A stretch of 64,000 bases of DNA from positions 65,640 to 129,639 of the forward strand of contig CAYVIB010000011.1 of NCBI GenBank assembly GCA_964451365.1. Reading direction: 5' to 3'. Shown in pieces: positions 18,243 through 27,129 of this stretch. Origin of the DNA: CAYVIB01 sp964451365 (GTDB lineage Bacteria > Pseudomonadota > Gammaproteobacteria > Pseudomonadales > Cellvibrionaceae). Position numbers and translations under genes: made by a program. The notes beneath the pieces were generated by a model. It searched no databases, had not been told where the DNA came from, and saw only the letters and a program-made list of their open reading frames with translations. Positions within the stretch are counted from its first letter, which is position 1; every line of letters starts with the position of its first letter.

Positions 18243-19052
18243 TTACAGGGAATCCAAACCTTTTCTGATTGGACCAACTATTTCGCCTAAATTCCCACAA
18301 ACCTGTTCAATATTGGAACCTTCCGCCGCGGCCATGGCATTTACCAGCACGCTGCCAACCACCACACCGTCCGCCAGGGCACCAACGGCTTTTGCAGAAT
18401 CAGCATCCTTGATACCAAACCCGACGAGGATAGGCAGCCCGGTAAAACGGCCAATTTCCGCCAGTTTGGTTTCCACGGATTTCACATCCAGATGCCCCGC
18501 TCCGGTCACGCCTTTTAACGAGACGTAATATAAAAATCCGCCGGCGATGGAAGTAATCTGTTTAATCCGGTCCTGTGTGGTAGTGGGGGCAAGCAGGAAA
18601 ATATTTTCAATTGCCGCGGCTTTTAGTTGCTCGTTCAAAGCCACCGCTTCCTCCGGCGGCAGATCCACAATAATAACGCCATCCACACCCGCTTCCGCCG
18701 CCTGGCTGGCAAAGCGCTCGTAGCCCATACGTTCGACGGGATTGGCGTAGCCCATTAACACCACCGGCGTTTCCTGGTCCGTGGCGCGAAACTGTTTGAC
18801 CAGCGCCATGGTGCCGGCAAGGCTGGTACCGTGCATTAATGCGCGCTCGTGCGCTTTCTGGATTACCGGGCCCTCCGCCATCGGGTCGGAAAACGGAATC
18901 CCCAGTTCAATGATATCCGCGCCGGCGGTTACCAGTGCGTGCATCGACGGCAGGGTATATTGTGGTGCCGGATCGCCATTGACGATGTAAGTTACCAGGG
19001 CTTTGCGTTTTTTTTCTTTCAGTGCGGCAAGGCGCGCATTCAATCTGTTCAC
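18243..19052 (-). CDS. trpA: Tryptophan synthase alpha chain
   Basis: Alpha subunit of tryptophan synthase; it cleaves indole-3-glycerol phosphate to indole and glyceraldehyde 3-phosphate. The TIM barrel is intact, with the catalytic Glu in ELGIPFSDPMAEGPVIQ, the catalytic Asp in GVDGVIIVDLPPEE, and phosphate-binding GFGI and VVGSVLVN. I take GTG at 19052, eight bases after AGGTGA and matching the N-terminus of Pseudomonas TrpA (269 residues). GTG 19064, four codons earlier, is possible. It is 68 bp downstream of trpB, as in the trpFBA group. Confidence 0.95.
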   Translation of the reverse strand: MNRLNARLAALKEKKRKALVTYIVNGDPAPQYTLPSMHALVTAGADIIELGIPFSDPMAEGPVIQKAHERALMHGTSLAGTMALVKQFRATDQETPVVLMGYANPVERMGYERFASQAAEAGVDGVIIVDLPPEEAVALNEQLKAAAIENIFLLAPTTTQDRIKQITSIAGGFLYYVSLKGVTGAGHLDVKSVETKLAEIGRFTGLPILVGFGIKDADSAKAVGALADGVVVGSVLVNAMAAAEGSNIEQVCGNLGEIVGPIRKGLDSL

Positions 19053-19120
19053 GTTCAGCTTCACCTTTTTCCACCGGCGTTCGCCGGCATTATTTATATG
19101 TTTTATAATCCGCCGGTTTT

Positions 19121-20329
19121 TTAGAGCTCAATACCGTCGATTTTGGCAACGGTAAGGATATCCTTGTCTCCCCTGCCGGAGAGGTTGACGATAATTGTGT
19201 CGTCACGCGACAGGGTTGGCGCCAGTTTCTCCGCGTAGGCAACGGCATGGCTGGATTCCAGTGCCGGCATGATACCTTCGCGCCGGGTCAATTTGCGGAA
19301 ACCATTCATCGCCTCGTCATCATTGATGGCAACATATTTCACCCGGCCAATATCTTTCAACCATGCGTGTTCAGGGCCGACGCCGGGATAATCCAGGCCG
19401 GCGGAAACGGAGTGCGTTTCAATAATCTGGCCGTTTTCGTCTTCCATCAGATACGTACGATTGCCGTGTAACACGCCGGGAATGCCATCGTTAAGCGGCG
19501 CGGCATGCTTGCCGGTCTCCAGGCCAAAACCACCGGCTTCCACGCCGTACATGGCGACGGATTCGTCTTGCAGGAAGGGGTGGAATAAACCGATGGCGTT
19601 GGAACCCCCGCCCACACAAGCCACCAGGGCGGCGGGCAGTTTGCCGGTCTGCTCCAGGCACTGTGCCCGTGCCTCACGCCCGATAATGCACTGGAAGTCG
19701 CGCACCAGTTGCGGATAAGGGTGCGGCCCGGCACAGGTGCCGATAATGTAGAAGGTATTGTCGACGTTGGTAACCCAGTCGCGCATGGCTTCATTCATGG
19801 CGTCCTTGAGGGTACGCGATCCGGAAGTGACCGGTACCACCGTGGCACCCAGCAGTTTCATGCGGTACACATTCAGAGACTGTCGCTGAACATCTTCAGC
19901 GCCCATATAAACCACGCATTCCAGGCCGAGGCGGGCCGCTACGGTAGCTGTCGCCACGCCATGCTGACCGGCGCCGGTTTCCGCGATGACGCGGGTTTTG
20001 CCGGTATGCTTTGCCAGCAGTGCCTGGCCGATAGTATTGTTTACCTTATGGGCGCCGGTGTGATTCAGGTCTTCACGCTTGAGGAAAATTTGTGCTCCGC
20101 CCAGTTCGTCCGACCAGCGCTCGGCATGGTACAGGGGAGACGGGCGACCGACGTAATAGGCCAGGTCCTTGTCCAATTCGGCCTGGAACGCGGGATCGTT
20201 TTTGACGCGGTTGTAGATCTCCTGCAACTCGTCGAGGGCATGCATCAATGTTTCAGAGACAAAGCGACCGCCGTAAGGACCAAAATGCCCCCGCTCGTCC
20301 GGCATTGCCGCATAATCAACTTTACTCAC
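19121..20329 (-). CDS. trpB: Tryptophan synthase beta chain
   Basis: PLP-dependent beta subunit of tryptophan synthase; it condenses indole with serine. The 402 residues contain the PLP lysine in LNHTGAHKVNNTIGQ (about 86-100), GAGQHGVATA, the phosphate-binding GGGSNAIG and LSGRGDKD near the C-terminus. GTG at 20329 is the likely start: AGGTGG lies five bases upstream and the length equals typical TrpB (about 400). The gene starts 22 bp after trpF ends. Confidence 0.96.
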   Translation of the reverse strand: MSKVDYAAMPDERGHFGPYGGRFVSETLMHALDELQEIYNRVKNDPAFQAELDKDLAYYVGRPSPLYHAERWSDELGGAQIFLKREDLNHTGAHKVNNTIGQALLAKHTGKTRVIAETGAGQHGVATATVAARLGLECVVYMGAEDVQRQSLNVYRMKLLGATVVPVTSGSRTLKDAMNEAMRDWVTNVDNTFYIIGTCAGPHPYPQLVRDFQCIIGREARAQCLEQTGKLPAALVACVGGGSNAIGLFHPFLQDESVAMYGVEAGGFGLETGKHAAPLNDGIPGVLHGNRTYLMEDENGQIIETHSVSAGLDYPGVGPEHAWLKDIGRVKYVAINDDEAMNGFRKLTRREGIMPALESSHAVAYAEKLAPTLSRDDTIIVNLSGRGDKDILTVAKIDGIEL

Positions 20330-20351
20330 CTGTACCACCTGTTTTGTATAT

Positions 20352-20978
20352 TTAAACCACAGACCTTGCCGCCGCGATAAAGGCTTCAATTTTGCCACGG
20401 CTTTTTATTCCCGGCGCCTGCTCCACACCGCCGCTGACATCCACCGCATAGGGACGTGTATTTGTTATCGCGTCCGCCACATTCAACGGCGTCAATCCGC
20501 CCGCCACAATAACAGGTTTGGCGGGATTTTGCGGCACACGGGCCCAATCAAACACCTCTCCTGTTCCGCCTGGTACGCCTTTGCGGTAGGTATCCAGCAA
20601 TATCCCACTGGCCGAACCATAAGCGTCCATTGCGGCGCGTACATCCATATCCGGCTTCATCCGCAGAGCCTTGATATAGGGACGGCCAAACTGCCGGCAA
20701 AAATCCTCTTTTTCATCGCCGTGAAACTGCAAGACGTTCACGTTTACACGCGACAGAACCTGCGCGACGAAATCAGGTTGCGGATCGACGAACAGGGCGA
20801 CTACCGGGACAAACGGGCCGGCCTGTTCCGCTATCTGCCGGGCCATTACCAGATCACCGACATCGCGCGGACTGGGTTCATAAAACACCAGTCCGATGGC
20901 ATCCGCCCCCGCCGCAACCGCCGCCCTGGCGTCTTCAACACGGGTAATGCCGCAAATTTTTACTCGCGCTTCCGCCAC
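20352..20978 (-). CDS. trpF: Phosphoribosylanthranilate isomerase
   Basis: Third step of tryptophan synthesis: Amadori rearrangement of phosphoribosylanthranilate to CdRP. A 208-residue TIM barrel with the catalytic Cys in VKICGIT (Cys9), the general acid Asp in GILLDT, GGLTPLNVADAI, and the phosphate-binding DVSGGVEQAPGIKSRGKIEAF. Start GTG at 20978 after GGGA. It heads trpF-trpB-trpA-accD-folC. The gap to truA is 157 bp and may hold the promoter; I saw no clear attenuator. Confidence 0.95.
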   Translation of the reverse strand: MAEARVKICGITRVEDARAAVAAGADAIGLVFYEPSPRDVGDLVMARQIAEQAGPFVPVVALFVDPQPDFVAQVLSRVNVNVLQFHGDEKEDFCRQFGRPYIKALRMKPDMDVRAAMDAYGSASGILLDTYRKGVPGGTGEVFDWARVPQNPAKPVIVAGGLTPLNVADAITNTRPYAVDVSGGVEQAPGIKSRGKIEAFIAAARSVV

Positions 20979-21135
20979 AGGAGTTCCCGATTAATTTTGC
21001 ACTGATAATTTTGCACTGAAAGTGCGGATAAAAATGTTTTGGACAGGAAATGGAAAATAACATCCAGCACATCGAAAGCCGCGATAGTAGCAGAATTCCG
21101 GTAATTCCGGCAAAACCCGCCAAAAATCATTAACT

Positions 21136-21957
21136 TCAATCACTATGATAAGGGTCGAGAAATAACGGCCCGGGTTCCGCTTCCGGCAGACCGAATTCGT
21201 TCGGATATTCCACCGTCACCAGGTATAAACCAAACGGGTGGCCGGTGGCTGCCGCGAGATTCCGGTTTTTGGCCTCGAGCAGCTCCGCCACCCAGGACAC
21301 CGGTCTGGCGCCCCGGCCGATATCCATCAATACGCCGGCGATATTCCTGACCATATGATGCAGAAAAGCATTGGCGGTAATTTCCAGCACAATCAGTTTA
21401 CCGTGACGAAACACATGCAGCGCCGTCACTTCCCTCACGGGGCTGGCGGCCTGGCACTGGGCCGCGCGAAAGGAGGAAAAGTCGTGCTCGCCTATCAGTA
21501 TTTCTCCCGCCAGCCGCATTCGCTCCAGGTCCAGGACATAGCTCGTCCAACTGACCTGCTTTTGCATAATAGCGGTTCGAACGGGATCGCTGAGGATGAG
21601 GTAACGGTAGGTGCGCGACAGGGCGCTGAAGCGGGCGTGAAACCCATGGCTAACCTCCCTGCTCCACTTCACCCGGATCTCATCGGGCAGGTGGGTATTG
21701 ACGCCTTCCAGCCACGCCTTGAGCGGTCGTTGTGCCAGGGTATCGAAGTGAATGACTTGTCCGGTCGCGTGGACACCCGCGTCGGTACGGCCCGCGCAGA
21801 CCAGGGTGACAGGTTCGTTGGCGACCCGGCTTAACGCATGCTCCAGGCGGGCCTGAACCGTGTTGGCGGCCGATTTTTGCTTTTGAAAGCCACTGAACAC
21901 CGCGCCGTTATATTCCACCCCCACGGCTATCCGGTGCATATCGTCGGGGAACACCAT
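21136..21957 (-). CDS. truA: tRNA pseudouridine(38-40) synthase
   Basis: Modifies uridines 38-40 in the anticodon arm of many tRNAs. The catalytic Asp lies in CAGRTDAGVHATGQVIHFD, and other family blocks include YRYLI and FLHHMVRNIAGVLMDIGRG. The frame extends farther upstream, but that extension runs through the fimV terminator. The ATG at 21957 (273 residues) or the ATG at 21939 are therefore the realistic starts; neither has a strong ribosome-binding site. It is downstream of fimV, as in Pseudomonas. Confidence 0.93.
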   Translation of the reverse strand: MVFPDDMHRIAVGVEYNGAVFSGFQKQKSAANTVQARLEHALSRVANEPVTLVCAGRTDAGVHATGQVIHFDTLAQRPLKAWLEGVNTHLPDEIRVKWSREVSHGFHARFSALSRTYRYLILSDPVRTAIMQKQVSWTSYVLDLERMRLAGEILIGEHDFSSFRAAQCQAASPVREVTALHVFRHGKLIVLEITANAFLHHMVRNIAGVLMDIGRGARPVSWVAELLEAKNRNLAAATGHPFGLYLVTVEYPNEFGLPEAEPGPLFLDPYHSD

Positions 21958-22012
21958 CCCCGGTTTGATTTCGCAGTTGCGTCTGTATTCAGTCGTCACG
22001 GTCAGGTACAAA

Positions 22013-22048
22013 TTAAAAAGGCCCTGCTTGCCACGCAAACAGGGCCTT
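22013..22048 (-). terminator. Intrinsic terminator after fimV
   Basis: On the minus strand a 9-bp stem (AAGGCCCTG, 13-base loop, CAGGGCCTT) is followed by a short T-rich stretch 19 bp after the fimV stop. It separates fimV from truA and rules out the long N-terminal extension of truA. Confidence 0.8.
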
Positions 22049-22066
22049 CGCGATCACAATAACAAA

Positions 22067-25000
22067 TCAGGCATTCAATCTGTCGAGCAGCCCTTTGGCT
22101 TCCTGCTGCTGTTGCATATTACCCTCTTTAATAATCTCGTCGATGATATCCTTGGCACCTTCGGAATCACCCATGTCGATATAAGCGCGGGCCAGGTCCA
22201 GCTTGGTGGCCGTTTCATCGCTGTCGCTCAGGAAGCCCAGATCGCCTTCGTCATCGTTTGCTTCGGGGTCAATTTCCGGCAACTCAAAATCCATATCCGC
22301 GTCGGGTACTTCCGAGATTGCCTGGTCGAACATAGTGTCTTCGCCCATGCCGTCCACGTCGGCATGCTGTTCGGCCGCCGTGTCCAGTTCACCCTCAAAA
22401 TCGCCGAAATCAGTCACCGGCTCTTCCATTGCCGCGGCGGGAATTTTCTCCGCGGCAAGGTCGGAATCGTCGAAGCCATCCAGATCCAGGGCGGCGAGAT
22501 CGTCGTCGGACGCCAGGTCCGACGCCATTGCGTCGAGCTCCTCATCGAGCGCCGACAGGTCAAACTCGGCATCGATATCCAAATCATCGGTGCTGTCACT
22601 GGCGGTCGCGGTCTCGCCCGACACTTCGGTCAAGTCGACGCTGTCACCCAGGGTTTCCGCATCAATAGCCTTGGTAATCAACGTTTCATCATTGGGACCA
22701 GCCGACTCCAACAGCGAGTCGTCCTCCGCCAGGTTGATATCGTCAGAATCGCCCAGGTCCAGCTCAGGCATGGTCGAGAGTTCGTCCATCGAATCTTCCG
22801 CCGACAGTTCAAGATCGAAATCGCCGTCCAGATTGAATTCTGATTCCGCTCCGGTTTCCGCGGTGGAGAAATCATCGCCGGTACCGAGATCAAAATCGAT
22901 GGCATCCACGTCCTGTTCGATATCGTCTTCAATTAACTTGCTGTCCTGGTCATCCGCGCTGCCGGAATCAAAATCCAGGTCCAGGTCGAAATCATCGGTG
23001 GAGGAGTCCGAACCGGGCTCCTCGATCGACGATAAATCGAAATCCAGTGAGGAATCGAGATCCAGGTCATCTTCGGAAGCGGTACTGGAAACATTGTCTG
23101 CCGCAGCCAATTCCGACTCCAGATCACCGAGATCCAGGTCGAAGGAATCGTCGAGCGAGGATTCGTCAAAAGCGACGGCCGAATTATCACTGCCGGCAGT
23201 GGCGACATCATCGTCCCCCAGGTCAAGATCAAACGACAGGTCATCATCGCTCATCGACCCATCAAAAGATGCCGCCGCCGCTTTTTCTTCCACTGGCGAT
23301 GCCGCCAGAGATTCCACGTCGCCCACATCGTACTGGTCCGGATCGAACTCGCCGGCACCACTGATGCCTCCACGCAGCTGGGCGGCGCGGTTTAATGCTT
23401 CGGCGGCACCCACCACTCTCAATTTGGCATAGTGTGGGTCAAAACGAGCGACATCCTGCTGATTGGCATACACCTCCAACAGTTTAAGGCGCATATCGGC
23501 GTTGCCGGGTTCTTTACCCAGCGCCTTCAACAGCATTTCCTCGGCCTGGTCATACTTGCCATAGGCAATATAGATATCGGCTTCGGCAACCACGTCTTCG
23601 GTTTCCGGCTCCGCCAGCGCTTCGTCAAAATCTTCCTCCTGGGCACCGGCATCAAGGTTATCTCCCTCCTCGTCATAATCACCGTCGCTTTCGAGAGAAG
23701 CGAGGAAGTCATCGTCTTCTTCCTGCTTGCCCACGCCATCGTAATCGGTCTGGGTCAGGAAATCCTCGTCAAAATTCTCCACCGCCGCGGCATGACGTCG
23801 CTGCACGATAAAGAAAACCGCACCGAGTAGCACAACGACACCGGCCGCCAGCCAGATGATGTTATCGAGCAGAATATCGAGGATGCCTTGTTGAGGCGCC
23901 GGTGAGGATAAAACCACTTTGGCCGGACTGGCCTCGGGAGCCGTCGCGGGTGCGGGAGTCGCTTCAACCGAAGCGCCTACGTCACCCGCCCCATCATCAC
24001 CGGACCCCACGGGTGTTTGAGGCTCACTGGAGCCGATGTCATCGTCGTTTTGCGCAAGCGTGGTATTGTCGGGCGCGGTCGCCAGCTCAGGCTCCGTGGC
24101 TCCCACGGTGGAATCGCTCTCGCCCGCGCCGGCATCAGCTTCGCCGGACTCCTGTGCATTTTTCTCTGCCGCCAGTTCGAGCGCACGCAATTCCTCGTTG
24201 CTTACCTCAACCAGCCGCTCCATCGTTTGGATCTGTTCCTCGAGGGAATCAACCCGCGAACGCAGATCGGCATTCTCGCGTTGCGATTTGTCGAGCTGTT
24301 CCAGTGTAATGGCCAGTTCGTTTTCCAATGCTTCGCTATTGCTTGAACCGGAACCGGCTCCCCGACCGTCATACCGATCGGAAGCATCGTCCGGAGAAGC
24401 CAATTTCAAGCGACCTTCAACACCGCTGTCCTGCCGGTCATAGGAACTGTAGGAATCGGAACCCTGTAACTGGATATCCGTTGCCGCATACCGGGAATCT
24501 CCGTCCCAGGCGGCGTTCTGGCTGGCAACTTCCTGCACTGCCCGCTGTTTGGAGTATTGCTCTATATCGGACCGGTCCGGAATACGCAGCACCTGTCCAC
24601 TTTTGAGCAGATTGATATTGTTGTTGATAAAAGCTTCAGGATTCAGCCTTTGAATTGCCAGCATGGTTTGCTGCACAGAGACGGCGCGATCGGGCCTCAC
24701 CTGGGAGGCAATTTCCCACAAGGTATCATTGGACTGAACGGAATAGCTGGAAGACCCCGCAAGGGCCGGGGGCGCGGATGAAGCCGTGGCGGATGCCCGC
24801 GCGGACGGACGCGCCGGTTGACCGCCTTCCGGGGTAAAGCTTGAGCGAGGGTTGTAGCGGGTTTCAGGCGCTTGGGCCTGCTGCTGCTTTTTTGCCTGGG
24901 GCTGCTGCGCAACTGAACTTGATTGCGCTCCGGAAACAGGGGCGGCTGCCTGGTCGGTAAATACCGGCAGATCCATCAACAGGGTGTATTCGCGCAGCAG

Positions 25001-25360
25001 CTTTCCACTCGGCCACTGGGCCTGAACGATGAAGTTGAGGTAAGGTTCGCGTACCGGCTTGCGCGAAGTCACGTGAACCACCGGTCCGCCCGGCGCATTC
25101 AAATCGAGGTCGAAACGCAGGTCCGACAGAAAATAAGGTCTGTCGACGCCCACGCGGGTAAAATCCTCATTCGTGGCGAGACCAATCAATATTTCCTGTT
25201 CGGTCAGATCCCGAACCTGAAGCAGTTGTATCTCGGCGTTCAAAGGCTGGTTGAGTGAAGAACGGAGGGTAATTTCCCCCAAACCGAGCGCGCAAGCCAT
25301 CTGTGACGCAAAGGTTGCCACCATGCTGCTTATAAGCAATACCAGTCTACGATGACCCAT
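22067..25360 (-). CDS. fimV: FimV/HubP family polar peptidoglycan-binding protein
   Basis: Large inner-membrane hub protein (1097 residues) that in Pseudomonas and Vibrio organizes the cell pole, type IV pili and flagella. In order: signal peptide (about 1-25), the conserved N-terminal FimV region with LGLGEITLRSSLNQPLNAEI, a low-complexity Ala/Gln/Ser linker, a LysM domain (about 205-262, YSVQSNDTLWEIASQ) and a coiled coil (about 345-400). A transmembrane segment follows at about 501-521, then a very acidic cytoplasmic region of roughly 500 residues rich in DLDLD/SDDDL repeats. The C-terminal FimV domain has LDLARAYIDMGDSEGAKDIIDEII. ATG at 25360 has AGGA seven bases upstream; an in-frame extension lacks support. 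Flanked by truA and, beyond a 526-bp gap, a LuxR-type gene. Confidence 0.94.
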   Translation of the reverse strand: MGHRRLVLLISSMVATFASQMACALGLGEITLRSSLNQPLNAEIQLLQVRDLTEQEILIGLATNEDFTRVGVDRPYFLSDLRFDLDLNAPGGPVVHVTSRKPVREPYLNFIVQAQWPSGKLLREYTLLMDLPVFTDQAAAPVSGAQSSSVAQQPQAKKQQQAQAPETRYNPRSSFTPEGGQPARPSARASATASSAPPALAGSSSYSVQSNDTLWEIASQVRPDRAVSVQQTMLAIQRLNPEAFINNNINLLKSGQVLRIPDRSDIEQYSKQRAVQEVASQNAAWDGDSRYAATDIQLQGSDSYSSYDRQDSGVEGRLKLASPDDASDRYDGRGAGSGSSNSEALENELAITLEQLDKSQRENADLRSRVDSLEEQIQTMERLVEVSNEELRALELAAEKNAQESGEADAGAGESDSTVGATEPELATAPDNTTLAQNDDDIGSSEPQTPVGSGDDGAGDVGASVEATPAPATAPEASPAKVVLSSPAPQQGILDILLDNIIWLAAGVVVLLGAVFFIVQRRHAAAVENFDEDFLTQTDYDGVGKQEEDDDFLASLESDGDYDEEGDNLDAGAQEEDFDEALAEPETEDVVAEADIYIAYGKYDQAEEMLLKALGKEPGNADMRLKLLEVYANQQDVARFDPHYAKLRVVGAAEALNRAAQLRGGISGAGEFDPDQYDVGDVESLAASPVEEKAAAASFDGSMSDDDLSFDLDLGDDDVATAGSDNSAVAFDESSLDDSFDLDLGDLESELAAADNVSSTASEDDLDLDSSLDFDLSSIEEPGSDSSTDDFDLDLDFDSGSADDQDSKLIEDDIEQDVDAIDFDLGTGDDFSTAETGAESEFNLDGDFDLELSAEDSMDELSTMPELDLGDSDDINLAEDDSLLESAGPNDETLITKAIDAETLGDSVDLTEVSGETATASDSTDDLDIDAEFDLSALDEELDAMASDLASDDDLAALDLDGFDDSDLAAEKIPAAAMEEPVTDFGDFEGELDTAAEQHADVDGMGEDTMFDQAISEVPDADMDFELPEIDPEANDDEGDLGFLSDSDETATKLDLARAYIDMGDSEGAKDIIDEIIKEGNMQQQQEAKGLLDRLNA

Positions 25361-25886
25361 AGGATGATCCTTTGATGTAATTATTTTTCCGGGGGATTTT
25401 GGGATTCCCCTGGACAAGTGGCGGGTAACCACTCGGGTTGTAACGGCATTCGAAAGTGACAAAACCTCGAATAATCTTTCAGTATTGGTCGTAAGTATTC
25501 ATTATAAATAGCTTTTTTTCAACTTATTGGCCGGTAAAATGACCCGAATAAATTGTCCTTTTGTCACTTTTTTCAGCCTTTCCCCAAGAAAATCGGTTAT
25601 TAATTAAGCAAAAATATAGCCAGGAGGATTTTTCTTAAGCAAATTATAGGGTTAAACGCTCTTCGTAAGATTAGTTCAATCTTCGTGAAACGCATAGAAA
25701 TGTCGTTGCAGGCGGTTCGGGCGGGTAAGACAATTCGGGAATCTGTGATGGACTTGTGATTAAATTTTTACTCACCTTCTTTAAGGTCTGTGGCACTAAC
25801 AATAATTATCCCGGCATGCGCGCGGGATTTTTCAGTCCTAAAGCCACTGTAGTTCAATAAACTGCCGGAAAAAATGCTCAAACCTA
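25361..25886. other. 526-bp AT-rich intergenic region upstream of fimV
   Basis: No credible gene on either strand. It must hold the fimV promoter; a TATAAT-like box on the minus strand at 25501-25506 lacks a good -35 partner. A short hairpin at 25809-25830 (ATCCCG-N9-CGGGAT followed by T residues on the plus strand) lies below the end of the LuxR-type gene. The region is clearly more AT-rich than its neighbours. Confidence 0.5.
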
Positions 25887-27005
25887 CTATAACTGGCTAA
25901 CACGAGCCACCAGCTCAACCTGTCGTTTGACCCCCAGTTTCGCCAAAATTGATTTAATTTGGATACGCACCGTTCCAACGGAAACACCGCGAGCCTCGGC
26001 AATCTCCTCCGGCGATTTGCCGTCGCAAATCTGAATTGCGATGTCTGTTTCGGCGGAGGTAAGTGCGTAAGCCGCCTGCAGCAGTGCGGCACGGCGGCCG
26101 TCCCGCCCGCGCTCACCCCGCGCCAGCACCAGCACCCGGGGAGCAAAACTGAATTCAAACTGCCGTGCGGGCAGAGCAATTACGTCCAGCACCATCGATA
26201 GTTCGTTTTGTGGCCCGTGGCGAATAATGACGGTGTTTAACAGCGGTGGCTCTCCAACCACCGCACCCCGCGCGGCCAGGTTAACGGCGTCCACCAGCGC
26301 CTTATTGTCGACCGGATTAATGGCCCGCAGACATCCGAGCTTCAGCTTGAGACCCCGATCCATCGCGATCAGGTTTTCCGCCGCCGGCGAAAGCGCGCGA
26401 ACCAGTCCGGCGCGGTCGCATACAAACGCCGGAATGGACAGAGCTTCCATTGCCCCAACCAGAAGCGCCGCACCATCGCCTTCCAGCGCCAATTGGGTGC
26501 GGACAGCAGCCCGCACGTGCGGAGCCAGCGAGGAAAAAGCATGGCGCTGCCGGTCAGTAATATGGCCCTGCTCCTTATCGCGCAACACCGCCAGGCCGAT
26601 CAGCATGCCGTCCCGCCTTTCGAGCGTCGTCAGGCAGATATAGGGAATGCCCATTGGAACAGCAAACTCCTGGTAATGGGCATTACGTTTGTATTCATCT
26701 GGGGTTATAAAGTCGGACTCGGCCAACACCTGCAGTACGGAAGCATTCATGCCAGCGTTGACTCGCGGGTTGACCAAGGGGTTACCTCCACCCGCCTCGG
26801 CAAAAGCTTTGGTGTGTCCCGCATCCACTTTGGTCACAACATTGAAGGGAACGGCGGCGTCGGCACCCAGCCCAATCAACTGTCCATGCGCGGAGCCGGT
26901 GGCTTCGGCCAGGTTATCCAGGGCCCCGTACCAGTCAGTTCGTCCAAAAGCCGCCGCTTGAAAAGAATCCACCAGTGAAAGCCAGTGTTGATCATCTAGA
27001 ATCAA
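25887..27005 (-). CDS. LuxR-type transcriptional regulator
   Basis: A 372-residue DNA-binding regulator. The C-terminal ~60 residues form a LuxR/GerE helix-turn-helix: LTSAETDIAIQICDGKSPEE, then IAEARGVSVGTVRIQIKSIL and AKLGVKRQVELVARV. The N-terminal ~300 residues contain no receiver Asp signature and no obvious autoinducer domain; a PAS-like region may lie around 225-330 (MEALSIPAFVCDRAGLV). The start is probably TTG at 27005, seven bases after AAAGGA. A longer frame would run back through the terminator of the upstream lipoprotein gene. The stop is far from fimV. The signal it senses is unknown. Confidence 0.82.
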   Translation of the reverse strand: MILDDQHWLSLVDSFQAAAFGRTDWYGALDNLAEATGSAHGQLIGLGADAAVPFNVVTKVDAGHTKAFAEAGGGNPLVNPRVNAGMNASVLQVLAESDFITPDEYKRNAHYQEFAVPMGIPYICLTTLERRDGMLIGLAVLRDKEQGHITDRQRHAFSSLAPHVRAAVRTQLALEGDGAALLVGAMEALSIPAFVCDRAGLVRALSPAAENLIAMDRGLKLKLGCLRAINPVDNKALVDAVNLAARGAVVGEPPLLNTVIIRHGPQNELSMVLDVIALPARQFEFSFAPRVLVLARGERGRDGRRAALLQAAYALTSAETDIAIQICDGKSPEEIAEARGVSVGTVRIQIKSILAKLGVKRQVELVARVSQL

Positions 27006-27079
27006 ACGTTTAATCCTTTGCCTTGGGGAAATGCTAAAAGGATAGGATGAAACAGGCGACTTCACCAGTTTGGAGAGAA

Positions 27080-27106
27080 ATAAAAAAGGCGTCCGAAGAC
27101 GCCTTG
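27080..27106 (-). terminator. Intrinsic terminator after the polyserine lipoprotein gene
   Basis: On the minus strand an 8-bp stem AAGGCGTC/GACGCCTT with a TTCG tetraloop is followed by TTTTTTATTT. It lies 24 bp after the stop at 27130 and upstream of the LuxR-type gene, so the two genes are separate transcription units. Confidence 0.9.
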
Positions 27107-27129
27107 AGCAGGTTGGACAGGAGCCGGCG

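Noticed and set aside
22203..23432. Plus-strand frame rich in Ser/Arg opposite the acidic half of fimV
   Set aside because: It mirrors the Asp/Glu/Ser codon repeats of fimV; the composition is an artefact and there is no start signal.
25809..25830. Hairpin ATCCCG-N9-CGGGAT as a terminator
   Set aside because: The T-run is on the plus strand, where no gene ends; on the minus strand it lacks a U-tract, so I noted it only within the intergenic entry.
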